Notes under the pieces: generated by a model
Databases searched by the model: none
Told to the model about the DNA's origin: nothing
The model's input: the letters and a program-made list of their open reading frames with translations, nothing else
NCBI GenBank assembly: GCA_016866675.1
Contig: VGLO01000001.1
Span: forward strand, 1 to 54,099
Length of the DNA: 54,099 bases
Origin: Candidatus Staskawiczbacteria bacterium
Lineage (GTDB): Bacteria > Patescibacteriota > Minisyncoccia > Minisyncoccales > Staskawiczbacteraceae
Direction: 5' to 3'
Shown: piece after piece, positions 16,999-27,010 of the stretch
Layout of the letters: each line of letters starts with the position of its first letter
Numbering within the stretch: position 1 is the stretch's first letter
Position numbers and translations under genes: made by a program

Positions 16999-17317
16999 AT
17001 GCTAATCATTGATAAGAATACTGAAAGTAACTTTATGGCTGCGAAGTTACGAATTGATTAAAGCGGGATTTAATAGAAGGCTTGATTTCATTAAGAATAA
17101 GCTAGTATATAAGAGATTTTTTAGGGAATTTTCCGTGGACCCAAGTAGTTTCTTGTACTACTTTGACCTAGATGTGATGTTTCCTACACAAAAATGTGTA
17201 GACTTAATGAAAGAGTTATATATAGAGCATGATGATATGCACATGATACTGACGATATTTTACTATACTACGGAAGTTAAGGGAAAAATCTTTGATGATT
17301 TTTTTAGAGAAAACTAA
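16999..17317 (+). pseudogene. Small plus-strand gene with a frameshift after about 20 codons
   Basis: A strong SD (AAAGGAGG, 5 bases before ATG 16999) opens a frame that reads MLIIDKNTESNFMAAKLRID and stops at 17059-17061. A second frame, open from 17009, continues through SYELIKAGFNRRLDFIKNKL and runs to a stop at 17317 just before a terminator. The promoter, SD and terminator are intact, so the likely protein is the fusion of both frames (about 105 residues). A one-base indel, a sequencing error or programmed frameshifting would explain this. No family is recognised; the downstream part is helical and basic, then acidic. Confidence 0.6.
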
Positions 17318-17318
17318 A

Positions 17319-17345
17319 ACCGACCATAATGGCCGGTCTTTTTTT
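17319..17345 (+). terminator. Terminator of the 16999 gene
   Basis: CCGACC/GGCCGG hairpin (one mismatch) followed by seven T. Confidence 0.75.
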
Positions 17346-17496
17346 ATATTAATTTCTAGAATTGAGTTCTAGAATTCAATTCTCAAATGCTTTCGAGCTG
17401 TTTGTTTTGGAATTTTTAGCGAGGCAAAGAAAAAATTCTGAAGCTTATCCCATGCGATATGTTGAGCGATTTTTGCAAAATCGCAGCAAAAATTAC

Positions 17497-17520
17497 AAAC
17501 AAAAAGCCGAAACTTTCGGC
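17497..17520 (-). terminator. Terminator of the 23S-5S transcript
   Basis: On the minus strand GCCGAAAGTTTCGGC (17506-17520) is followed by TTTTTGTTTG. The preceding 17346-17496 stretch holds AT-rich palindromes but no gene I can support. Confidence 0.85.
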
Positions 17521-17538
17521 ATTTGTGTATTGAGTTCT

Positions 17539-17651
17539 ATGGTGGCAACTACCTACTCTCGCGTTCATCACACTACCATCGGCCTTGATGTATTTCACTT
17601 CCGAGTTCGAAATGGGATCGGGTGGGACAACACCAGTATAATTGCCACCAC
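17539..17651 (-). rRNA. rrf: 5S ribosomal RNA
   Basis: Reading the minus strand, GGTGGCAATT at the 5' end pairs with TAGTTGCCACC at the 3' end. Internal landmarks are CCCACCCGATCCCAT, CGAACTCGGAAGTGAAA, CCGATGGTAGTGTG and GCGAGAGTAGGTAG, all diagnostic of bacterial 5S rRNA. It follows 23S by about 90 bases and is closed by an intrinsic terminator. Confidence 0.95.
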
Positions 17652-17719
17652 AAAACTCAATTTGTGGACTAAGTTTACTTTAAAGCAAAATTCTGTATCT
17701 TGCAAAAAACTCAATTTTC

Positions 17720-17737
17720 TGAGTTTATCGAAGGATA
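17720..17737 (-). other. 23S processing stem, 3' arm
   Basis: The 18 bases here are the perfect reverse complement of 20770-20787 on the other side of the 23S gene. This is the usual long stem that brings pre-23S ends together for RNase III-type cleavage. Confidence 0.85.
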
Positions 17738-20769
<3,032 letters not shown>

Positions 20770-20787
20770 TATCCTTCGATAAACTCA
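20770..20787 (-). other. 23S processing stem, 5' arm
   Basis: Perfect 18-base complement of 17720-17737. Confidence 0.85.
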
Positions 20788-21225
20788 ATTATCGAATTCG
20801 TTTTAATTCCATACCGCTTTTTGCGGTCGGCATAGAATTTATCTTGCGTAAGATACAGTTTTTTCTTGTACAGCACGGGTGTGACGTACAAGAGTATGCT
20901 TTACCTTCACCTTTTTTTGGTGAAGAATTTTGATTACCTTTATTCTACTAAATAAGACCCATCTTAAAATTAGTAGAATGGCCCTGTTGAATTTCAACTT
21001 AGTAAAAAACTCATATATGCCTTTTGGGCATATTTTAACAGGGTTAAAATTTTCAAGCAACTTTCATAATTAGTCCGCGATTAAAAATATTTTTACTTTC
21101 AATCGCGGGCTAACTAATTTCAAACAAAAAAATCCGCGTCAAGCGGATCCAACTGATACAAAAATTCAGACAATCATCCGCTTGCTTTATTTTGTTTAGA
21201 TTTAGTTTGATATAACATTAAGGCC
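20788..21225 (-). other. Long 23S rRNA leader with several hairpins
   Basis: About 440 bases between the promoter and pre-23S. It holds an intrinsic-terminator-like hairpin at 21121-21148 (ATCCGC/GCGGAT followed on the minus strand by TTTTTTTG), a long imperfect AATCGCGG stem (21074-21110), a pair of GCCCTGTT/AACAGGG arms (20981-21045) and CTTCACC/GGTGAAG (20910-20931). I see no open reading frame worth calling. Confidence 0.7.
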
Positions 21226-21254
21226 ATTCTAATCTATTTAAAAAGCAGTGTCAA
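21226..21254 (-). promoter_or_regulatory. Promoter of the 23S-5S unit
   Basis: On the minus strand TTGACA (21254-21249), a 17-base spacer, TAGAAT (21231-21226). It shares this -10 with the 16S promoter. Confidence 0.85.
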
Positions 21255-21309
21255 GTCCAATTACTAGTTTAATTAAATCTAAAGATTAAACCCATACTTT
21301 TAAAGCAAA

Positions 21310-21338
21310 AGCGCCCCGAAAAACAGGGCGCTTTTAGC
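21310..21338 (-). terminator. Terminator of the MS-channel-like gene
   Basis: GCGCCCTGTTTTTCGGGGCGC followed on the minus strand by TTTT. Confidence 0.8.
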
Positions 21339-21353
21339 ATTTATTATTAACTC

Positions 21354-22049
21354 TTACCTCTGAGTTATTTTATTTCTCATGTCTTTGAGTGCATCAGCTG
21401 CTACTTCCTTTCCGCCTAACCCAATCGCAATAGCAATTCCTAATGACAAAGTCCCAACAATACCCCAGACAATTGCCATATATAATGTCTTAATCAAATC
21501 GCTTGTAGGTAATAATTGCTCCAGAATCAAGAATATTGTAAATATCCAAATTGACCACTTAATAATCATTGAAGCTAAATGTCCGTACCCCACTTTCATT
21601 CTTTCAACTGTAATTCTGACAACCTTTTCAATAATGTCAGAAATTATTACTGCCACAACAAATATTAAAGCAGCAACAACTACGTTTGGTAAGTAATTTA
21701 ATACTTGAGTTAATACTCCACCAAATTGTGATAACTGAAGAATATCTACAGAAATAAGTAATGAAACTATTACAAAAACCCACTTTACAATAGCTCCAAT
21801 AAACTCTGATGGATCAACGTCGACATTTGCTCTTTGTAGGGCCTTGTGCCATCCCTCTTTGTCAAAAATTTTATTAAACTTTACTGACTTTAAAATTTCA
21901 GAGATTACTCTTCCAACACCAACTGAAATTAAGTATCCAACTACAAAAACTATTACAGCCAACAAAAGTTTTGCAGCAAAACCTATAAACCCTTGCAGAA
22001 ATGGCTGAATAATTATTAAAAACCATTCGTTATATGTCATTTTTAACAT
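21354..22049 (-). CDS. Small integral membrane protein with mechanosensitive-channel-type TM helices
   Basis: The 231-residue protein has four or five hydrophobic segments in the repeated pattern seen in proteins with the conserved TM helix of MscS-related proteins. Examples are LLLAVIVFVVGYLISVGVGR near 28 and VVVAALIFVVAVIISDIIEK near 123. It ends with LGIAIAIGLGGKEVAADAL, close to the MscS pore-helix pattern. It lacks the large cytoplasmic beta and vestibule domains of full MscS. A channel role is plausible but unproven. ATG 22049 or 22040 could be the start; neither has an SD. Confidence 0.75.
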   Translation of the reverse strand: MLKMTYNEWFLIIIQPFLQGFIGFAAKLLLAVIVFVVGYLISVGVGRVISEILKSVKFNKIFDKEGWHKALQRANVDVDPSEFIGAIVKWVFVIVSLLISVDILQLSQFGGVLTQVLNYLPNVVVAALIFVVAVIISDIIEKVVRITVERMKVGYGHLASMIIKWSIWIFTIFLILEQLLPTSDLIKTLYMAIVWGIVGTLSLGIAIAIGLGGKEVAADALKDMRNKITQR

Positions 22050-22274
22050 GAAACTTAAAACGTGAAACGTGAAACAATGGTTTTACGCCTCAAATAAAAA
22101 GTTTCAAATTTATTTAGTTCGCCCTTAAATTATAAAGTCGACCACGAAAAGAGCGTTGTTAATTCTATTTATCAATTATCCTATTTTTTGCACACACAAA
22201 TCAATACCTCCTGTGGATAAGTAAGGAAGCACAACGAACACTCATCCCAAGTAAAGCGAAGGATTACCGTATAA

Positions 22275-23000
22275 CTATTTAATATACTGTTCCCAATCTT
22301 TAGGTAAATCAATTTTCAAATGAATATCCTTATCTCCAGTAGCTGATTTAAATGATAATCCTGTTGCACAAAGAGCAATGGAATTATTATCTTGCCATTC
22401 ATCAGTCCCCTTTTTTTGATCCTGTCTGCCGGTAGACAGGTGTTCTTTGTCTCCTAGAATTGGATGACCTAATTCAGCCATTTGAATTCTGATTTGGTGA
22501 AACCTTCCGGTTTTGGGTAAAATTTCAAGTAAACTATATTTTCCGTTTGACTTTACCACTTTATAACTTAACTCAGCTGTTCTTGTTTTAGTAGCCTTTT
22601 TAACAGCCTCTAAAATTTCCTTATCACTTTTTTTTGCAAATCCTTCAGCAAAAAATGAAACCTTACTCACCTTCTCTTTTAGCTCTCCTTGTTTTTCTTT
22701 TAATTCCCCAAAAACAATTGCATTGTAAGTTTTTTGTATGGCGTGGTTGCGAAACTGCTCTGACAACCTTGAGGCTCCTTTAGATGTTTTCGCAAAAACC
22801 ATAATTCCTGTGACAGGCTTGTCCAGTCTATGAACAAGACCCAAAAAAACATTTCCGGGCTTATTATACTTTTCTTTTAAGTAATTTTTAACTTCGTCAA
22901 AAATACTAGGTTTTCCTGTCATATCACCATGACTCAAAACACCCGCTGGTTTTAACACTGCTATTATATGGTTGTCTTCGTATAAAACTTTTAATTCCAT
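22275..23000 (-). CDS. RluA/RluD-family RNA pseudouridine synthase
   Basis: This 241-residue enzyme isomerises uridine in rRNA or tRNA. It begins with YEDNHIIAVLKPAGVLSHGD, and the catalytic Asp is in HRLDKPVTGIMVFAKT (about 56-71). KTGRFHQIRIQMAELGHPILGD follows in the C-terminal half. There is no N-terminal S4 domain, as in RluA-type short forms. The target uridine is not predictable. A TATCAT box ends 7 bases before the ATG, indicating a leaderless mRNA. Confidence 0.92.
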   Translation of the reverse strand: MELKVLYEDNHIIAVLKPAGVLSHGDMTGKPSIFDEVKNYLKEKYNKPGNVFLGLVHRLDKPVTGIMVFAKTSKGASRLSEQFRNHAIQKTYNAIVFGELKEKQGELKEKVSKVSFFAEGFAKKSDKEILEAVKKATKTRTAELSYKVVKSNGKYSLLEILPKTGRFHQIRIQMAELGHPILGDKEHLSTGRQDQKKGTDEWQDNNSIALCATGLSFKSATGDKDIHLKIDLPKDWEQYIK

Positions 23001-23066
23001 TTTAAGTATGATACAGGTAAATTAGAGTACTTTCAATTCCCCTCTCAAAAGAAAGGAGGAGAACGC

Positions 23067-23348
23067 ATGAGGATCAGCTTTTTCAATTACCGCTTGGAAT
23101 TGAAAAAGGGATCGTCCAATGGCCCATTTCTTAGTGTTAATTGGCCATTGGTTGACCTGCCCGTTGCAGGTTCGAAGTTGGCCTTCGCAGTTTTGCGGAA
23201 CGGCCAGTCGAGTAAGGAAAGGATTGTCAATTCTGAAGTCTTAGTTGTCCAAGAAAGGGACAACTCCGCCCTAATTTGGGTGGACATGGAGGAGCTGAGT
23301 GATGAAGAGTTCGTTGGAAATTGGCGAAACTATTCGCCACCACATTAA
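23067..23348 (+). CDS. Small orphan protein of the plus-strand set (93 aa)
   Basis: No family recognised. Predicted beta-rich (RISFFNYRLELKKG, SVNWPLVDLPVAGSKLAFAV, VNSEVLVVQERDNSALIWVD) with an acidic EELSDEEFVG near the end. The base composition is visibly richer in G and C than the minus-strand genes around it. SD AAAGGAGGAG is 5 bases before the ATG. A -10-like TATGAT sits at 23007-23012 with no clear -35. The terminator (23358-23383) follows the stop. Confidence 0.75.
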   Translation: MRISFFNYRLELKKGSSNGPFLSVNWPLVDLPVAGSKLAFAVLRNGQSSKERIVNSEVLVVQERDNSALIWVDMEELSDEEFVGNWRNYSPPH

Positions 23349-23357
23349 TTTCGCCTA

Positions 23358-23385
23358 AACCCCGCAACAATGTTGCGGGGTTGAA
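23358..23385 (+). terminator. Terminator of the 23067 gene (bidirectional)
   Basis: AACCCCGCAACAATGTTGCGGGGTT, a near-perfect stem between convergent genes; the T-run is short. Confidence 0.7.
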
Positions 23386-23388
23386 CAT

Positions 23389-23682
23389 TTAGACTAATAA
23401 TCTTTTAATCCTTTCTGCTTCCCCTTCTACAACGCTACCGTCATATTCTCCACTGTGACCAGTTGAGCCCTCATATGAAGGCTTTTTTTGGTCCAAGTGT
23501 AAGTTAAATGAAAACCCATCACCACTTTCTTTAATATATAAATGAAACCTTGGATAATCTGCTCCGCCCATTTTTCTAATTACGCTAAACTCCCCTGCTT
23601 TCTGAAAATAAGCCGGCTGATATCCAATTGTCCTCATAATGTCGTTTATACTTTTATTAATATTAGTAATTGAAAATTCCAT
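23389..23682 (-). CDS. Small conserved-looking protein, paralogue A (97 aa)
   Basis: Function unknown. It matches the neighbouring 23776-24081 protein along its length: MEFSI start, IGYQPAYFQKAGEFSVIRKMG versus IGYSEIKFHEKGICSMLRQSG, YPRFHLYIKES versus YPKFHLYGERK, NLHLDQKKPSYEG versus RLHIDQKETLRES, and a final ERIKRLL versus NRIKGII. The pattern suggests one beta-sheet domain with a conserved FHLY strand and HxDQK turn. The leader is AT-rich without an SD, as for the housekeeping genes. Confidence 0.75.
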   Translation of the reverse strand: MEFSITNINKSINDIMRTIGYQPAYFQKAGEFSVIRKMGGADYPRFHLYIKESGDGFSFNLHLDQKKPSYEGSTGHSGEYDGSVVEGEAERIKRLLV

Positions 23683-23775
23683 ATTTTTTATTTTCCCGAC
23701 GCCAAAGCCGTAAAGGATCCGCGTATGAATTTAATCACATTAAATTTATCGGGACAAATTGCATTTTTAGTTTGA

Positions 23776-24081
23776 TTATTCGTTAATTGATTTTTTTATT
23801 ATTCCTTTAATTCTATTGGTCTCCACTTTTATTTCATTACTACTATATATATCAAGTTTATCCAGTAAGCTTTCTCTCAAAGTTTCTTTTTGGTCAATAT
23901 GAAGTCTAAATAAAATTGAGCCATTTTTACGCTCACCATATAGATGGAATTTTGGATAAGAGATACTTCCCGACTGCCTCAACATAGAACAAATACCTTT
24001 TTCGTGAAACTTAATTTCACTATACCCAATTAATTTTGCAATATCAGTAATACTCATCTGTGTTTTAATACTGAATTCCAT
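23776..24081 (-). CDS. Small conserved-looking protein, paralogue B (101 aa)
   Basis: Tandem paralogue of the 23389-23682 protein, sharing the MEFSI start, the IGY segment, YPKFHLY and HIDQKE. Function unknown. The pair probably arose by local duplication; divergence is substantial (under half of positions look identical by eye), so the copies may have separate tasks. A TATCAT box lies upstream (minus strand, near 24106-24101). Confidence 0.75.
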   Translation of the reverse strand: MEFSIKTQMSITDIAKLIGYSEIKFHEKGICSMLRQSGSISYPKFHLYGERKNGSILFRLHIDQKETLRESLLDKLDIYSSNEIKVETNRIKGIIKKSINE

Positions 24082-24083
24082 AG

Positions 24084-24112
24084 TTGCTAAAAATTTTACT
24101 TTATGATACTAT
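24084..24112 (+). promoter_or_regulatory. Promoter of the 24161 gene, AGCAC-type start
   Basis: TTGCTA (24084-24089), a 17-base spacer, TACTAT (24107-24112). AGCAC starts exactly 6 bases later at 24119. Confidence 0.7.
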
Positions 24113-24160
24113 TTTTTCAGCACAAGAACAAGTTCTCTAGTCTCGCCAAGGGAGCGACAT

Positions 24161-24391
24161 ATGTACTATCTGATTATGGTAAAGCCTTCAGAAATTTTTG
24201 ATGGAGCTGAATGCGTTAGTCTGGAATTTGAGATATCTCGCAACAATCTAGAAGCAATCAAACAGTCTGAGAAAATTGCCTCTGAAGTAAAATTTAAGAT
24301 GCCTAATGGTCAAACCTGCAAAGGAGCTCCCGTGGCTCTTAGAGAATGGGGCGGAAACGACCCTCAACCTACAATTATTAAACAGTGGTAA
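24161..24391 (+). CDS. Small orphan protein of the plus-strand set (76 aa)
   Basis: No family recognised. The protein has a YYLIMVKPSEIF start, a central charged helix (NNLEAIKQSEKIASEVKFKM) and a C-terminal WGGNDPQPTIIKQW. SD AGGGAG lies 6 bases before the ATG. A stem TCTCG/CGAGA with T8 after it (24402-24429) ends the unit, and the next unit's -35 box overlaps this T-run, so cassettes are packed end to end. Confidence 0.72.
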   Translation: MYYLIMVKPSEIFDGAECVSLEFEISRNNLEAIKQSEKIASEVKFKMPNGQTCKGAPVALREWGGNDPQPTIIKQW

Positions 24392-24401
24392 TATTTTATA
24401 A

Positions 24402-24430
24402 TCTCGTACGCCCAATGCGAGATTTTTTTT
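24402..24430 (+). terminator. Terminator of the 24161 gene
   Basis: TCTCG..CGAGA hairpin followed by eight T. Confidence 0.75.
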
Positions 24431-24457
24431 GACAAAGTTTCCTCCATAGAATAACGT
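24429..24457 (+). promoter_or_regulatory. Promoter of the 24507-24892 unit, AGCAC-type start
   Basis: TTGACA (24429-24434), a 17-base spacer, a weak -10 TAACGT (24452-24457). AGCACTT begins 6 bases later at 24464. Confidence 0.55.
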
Positions 24458-24506
24458 ATAAACAGCACTTAAACAACAAATTTAACAAAAAGAAAAGGAG
24501 TTTACA

Positions 24507-24722
24507 GTGAAAGCATTTCTTAGTTTCATGATATTGCTCCTATTAATAACAGGAATAATACTTACAACTATGCTATTGATCTTACACTCAAGCCCTGCCG
24601 AGGGAGCATGGTTGGCGACTATCGCCTATCTCATACTTGGCACAATATTCACTGTGCCAAACCTTTTTCCGCAGACACACCACCCGGACTGTTACTTTGA
24701 CCTTCAGGAGGACTGGCAATGA
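24507..24722 (+). CDS. Small two-TM protein of the plus-strand set (71 aa)
   Basis: No family recognised. Start GTG 24507 is set by SD AAAAGGAG, 6 bases upstream. Two hydrophobic segments (about 3-27 and 34-54) flank a short loop, then a polar tail with HHPDCYFDLQEDW. The stop TGA overlaps the ATG of the next gene (ATGA), so the two are translationally coupled, the only two-gene unit in this small-gene set. Confidence 0.75.
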   Translation: MKAFLSFMILLLLITGIILTTMLLILHSSPAEGAWLATIAYLILGTIFTVPNLFPQTHHPDCYFDLQEDWQ

Positions 24723-24892
24723 AAAATGAAGAGATTGTCGCGAGAGTAAGAGCTTTGGTCAAAAGCTATAATGAAGCATACGAGGGTCTTTTCACAAGAT
24801 TTGAACCAAATTACAGTAAAATAAGGAAAGAGAAGTTAAAACTTCAAGCAGAACTTACCACCGAACTTCGCAAAATTCTCTCTTTGCAATAG
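24719..24892 (+). CDS. Small helical protein coupled to the 24507 gene (57 aa)
   Basis: This ORF (MKNEEIVARVRALVKSYNEA at the start, ending LTTELRKILSLQ) is a single charged helical protein without Cys or membrane segments. SD AGGAGG is placed 8 bases before the ATG, inside the upstream coding sequence, and the ATGA overlap argues strongly that it is real. Function unknown. It may be the soluble partner of the two-TM protein, which is inference from coupling alone. Confidence 0.7.
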   Translation: MKNEEIVARVRALVKSYNEAYEGLFTRFEPNYSKIRKEKLKLQAELTTELRKILSLQ

Positions 24893-24927
24893 TCTATATC
24901 CCCAGCTCGCCGCTGTGGGATTCTTTA

Positions 24928-24956
24928 TTGACAAATTATTTATTTTGTAATATTGT
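24928..24956 (+). promoter_or_regulatory. Promoter of the 24989 gene
   Basis: TTGACA (24928-24933), a 17-base spacer, TATTGT (24951-24956), followed by ATTATCTAGAACCTT. The CTAGAACC element matches that of the 13081 gene. Confidence 0.7.
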
Positions 24957-24988
24957 ATTATCTAGAACCTTCAATAAAGGAGAGTGTT

Positions 24989-25246
24989 ATGAAGTACAGA
25001 CTTCTCTATCAAATCTGGAGCTATGATGTGGTGACGGGGATGAGATACAGAGAAGAGCAATTAGAGGCACCAGATGACGAAATGGCCAAAACCCTTCTTT
25101 CTCAATTCTCTTTTAACCTAAAAGAGAGAGTTCATAGACTGCAAATCAAAGCATTTTTCATTAGAGAATTATTTCAGGCAGGCGAGCACCCGGATGAAGA
25201 TCGGCTCGTGATACGACTAGATACTGCCTCTACCTGGACGCCTTGA
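24989..25246 (+). CDS. Small orphan protein of the plus-strand set (85 aa)
   Basis: No family recognised. SD AAAGGAGAG is 4 bases before ATG 24989; the longer frame from 24953 overlaps the promoter and is rejected. The protein reads KYRLLYQIWSYDVVTGM at the start, a middle helical charged region and DRLVIRLDTASTWTP at the end. A CCAG..CTGG stem with T6 (25255-25281) is a plausible terminator. The next unit begins 6 bases on. Confidence 0.72.
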   Translation: MKYRLLYQIWSYDVVTGMRYREEQLEAPDDEMAKTLLSQFSFNLKERVHRLQIKAFFIRELFQAGEHPDEDRLVIRLDTASTWTP

Positions 25247-25286
25247 GTTTTTTGCCAGTTGCCCCAGCATCTGGTTTTTTATTTAC

Positions 25287-25315
25287 TTGATAATTATAAT
25301 TTTTTATTATATCCT
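25287..25315 (+). promoter_or_regulatory. Promoter of the 25343 gene, AGCAC-type start
   Basis: TTGATA (25287-25292), a 17-base spacer, TATCCT (25310-25315). AGCAC begins 6 bases later at 25322. An overlapping TATATC could serve as an alternative -10. Confidence 0.5.
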
Positions 25316-25342
25316 ACAACCAGCACAAAGGAGGAATTATTA

Positions 25343-25546
25343 ATGGAAGACTATGAATGGGAATACTGTGTTTTTTCTCATAATGCTCAAAGCCGAGAAA
25401 TCTATGATTTCACTGCCGAAGATGATAATAAAGCAGTCTGCATAGTAAGAGGAAAGAAAAGAGATATGGAAAGAATTTACAGGAAAGTTAAACACGTTGG
25501 ACTATTCCGAAAGTTAAAGATTATCAATGTAAGCTTCTTTAACTAA
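25343..25546 (+). CDS. Small orphan protein of the plus-strand set (67 aa)
   Basis: No family recognised. SD AAAGGAGG lies 8 bases before ATG 25343. The sequence is charged and mixed alpha/beta (EDYEWEYCVFSHNAQSREIY, KAVCIVRGKKRDMERIYRKV, LRKLKIINVSFFN-like end). The terminator AGACAC/GTGTCT with T7 (25545-25569) overlaps the end of the convergent ychF gene. Confidence 0.72.
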   Translation: MEDYEWEYCVFSHNAQSREIYDFTAEDDNKAVCIVRGKKRDMERIYRKVKHVGLFRKLKIINVSFFN

Positions 25547-25570
25547 GACACGTATATGTGTCTTTTTTTA
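25545..25570 (+). terminator. Terminator of the 25343 gene
   Basis: AGACACGTATATGTGTCT followed by seven T. Confidence 0.85.
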
Positions 25571-26620
25571 TCCGTGTTTAAACTCTATTACATCACCATC
25601 GCGAACCACATACTCCCTTCCTTCGGTTCTAATTTTTCCTGTCTCACGAGCTTTGGCGTAACTTCCTGCTTTTAGTAAATCTTCCCAAAAAATAACTTCA
25701 GCTTTTACAAATTTTTGCTCAAAGTCACTATGAATTACACCGGCAGCTTGCGGAGCTTTGTCCCCCTTATGAATTGTCCAAGCACGCGTTTCATCTTCTC
25801 CTGTGGTCAAAAATGTTTGTAGTCCCAATAGTTCGTACGATTTTTTAATTAAAATATCTGTCCCTGATAATTCAGGCAAACCTAATTCAATTCTTTCTTG
25901 TCTAGACAAGTTATCTGCATCAACTTCAGTCCCCACATCAACAATAACATAGTTTTTTAGAGTGTTTTTAAGTTCATCACCTACTTCTTCTGGCTTTCCA
26001 TTTAATAAATATAGTCTTGGCTTAAATGTTAAAAGTTGAAAGTTTTTCAAAATCTCTATTTCATCATCTGACCATTCTTGATCAACTAATATTTTTTGTT
26101 GACTTAAAAATTCTTTAGCTTTTATTAAGACAGCATGCTCTTTAATCCCCTCTTTCTTTCCGGCACGCAAATCTCCTGATAAACCATCAATTCTTTTATC
26201 AACGGTTTCTAAATCTTTTAAAATGAGCTCCACATCTAAAATTTCTTTATCTCTTAGAGGATTCACATCATTTTGAGTATTAATAATATCTGAATTACCA
26301 AATACTCGTAAAACATAAACAATAGCATCTGTTTCTCTAATATTTGCCAAAAACTTATTTCCCAACCCCTCTCCTTCAGATGCACCTTTTACTAAGCCGG
26401 CAATATCAACAAAGTCTACGGTGGCATATATTTTTTTTGCAGATTTTGAAAAATCTGATAACTTATGCACTCTTTCATCTGGAACCAAAACAACCCCAAC
26501 AGAGGGGTCAATTGTGGCAAACGGATAATTTGCAATCAGTACCTGTTTTTTAGTTAATGTTTTAAATAGTGTGGATTTACCAACATTCGGTAACCCAACT
26601 ATTCCTATTGATAAACTCAC
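25568..26620 (-). CDS. ychF: YchF/OLA1-family GTPase (ATPase)
   Basis: This 350-residue P-loop protein has G1 GLPNVGKSTLFKTLT (about 9-23), G3 DIAGLVKGASEGEGLGNKFL and the C-terminal TGS-like domain ending GREYVVRDGDVIEFKHG. YchF binds ATP rather than GTP and associates with ribosomes. The start is GTG 26620 and a TATTAT -10 box ends 7 bases upstream, so this too would be a leaderless message. Length matches the family. Confidence 0.95.
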   Translation of the reverse strand: MSLSIGIVGLPNVGKSTLFKTLTKKQVLIANYPFATIDPSVGVVLVPDERVHKLSDFSKSAKKIYATVDFVDIAGLVKGASEGEGLGNKFLANIRETDAIVYVLRVFGNSDIINTQNDVNPLRDKEILDVELILKDLETVDKRIDGLSGDLRAGKKEGIKEHAVLIKAKEFLSQQKILVDQEWSDDEIEILKNFQLLTFKPRLYLLNGKPEEVGDELKNTLKNYVIVDVGTEVDADNLSRQERIELGLPELSGTDILIKKSYELLGLQTFLTTGEDETRAWTIHKGDKAPQAAGVIHSDFEQKFVKAEVIFWEDLLKAGSYAKARETGKIRTEGREYVVRDGDVIEFKHG

Positions 26621-26651
26621 TTTTTGAATAATACAGTATTTTTAAGCAAAA

Positions 26652-26682
26652 TAAAAGTCCCGACGAGATGTCGAGACATTAT
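26652..26682 (-). terminator. Terminator of the excisionase-like gene
   Basis: GTCTCGACATCTCGTCGGGAC followed on the minus strand by TTTTATTTT. Confidence 0.75.
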
Positions 26683-26684
26683 TG

Positions 26685-26924
26685 CTATCCTTTTTTGTGT
26701 TTTCCATTTTTACCATTTTTTGGCAGAAGTGGCTTTTGCCATTCCGGTGGTCTTCCGGTTTCGTTCATATATTTTAGAAGATTTTCAAGGGGAATTCTTC
26801 TGAATGTTCCAACCATGTATCCCTTTATATTGCCTCTATCAAATTCTCTGATAATGGTTTGTTGAGAGCACCTACAAATTTTAGCTGCCTCTGCGGTTGA
26901 AAAAATATCTGGATAGTTTTTCAT
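26685..26924 (-). CDS. Excisionase/MerR-like helix-turn-helix DNA-binding protein
   Basis: About 79 residues with a winged HTH of the excisionase (HTH_17) type: STAEAAKICRCSQQTIIREF, then GNIKGYMVGTFRRIPLENLLKYM. I prefer ATG 26924 because SD GGAGG is placed 7 bases upstream, unusual for a minus-strand gene here; an ATG at 26954 would start inside a palindrome. It may act as a regulator or recombination accessory factor. A 12-bp inverted repeat just upstream (26952-26994) is a natural operator candidate. Confidence 0.8.
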   Translation of the reverse strand: MKNYPDIFSTAEAAKICRCSQQTIIREFDRGNIKGYMVGTFRRIPLENLLKYMNETGRPPEWQKPLLPKNGKNGKHKKG

Positions 26925-26951
26925 TTCCACACCTCCAAATCTGGTAATACT

Positions 26952-26994
26952 CACGACGCAATAATAAAGAAAATTTCTGCACTATTGCGTCGTG
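26952..26994. repeat. 12-bp perfect inverted repeat upstream of the excisionase-like gene
   Basis: CACGACGCAATA (26952-26963) and TATTGCGTCGTG (26983-26994) flank a 19-base AT-rich centre. There is no T-run on either side, so it is not a terminator. It could be an operator or recombination site. Confidence 0.75.
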
Positions 26995-27010
26995 GGTAAA
27001 TTTTAATGAA

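Noticed and set aside
22050..22274. Possible gene or RNA between the MS-channel-like and RluA-family genes
   Set aside because: Only low-complexity GTGAAAC repeats and AT-rich sequence; no frame, promoter or clear hairpin.
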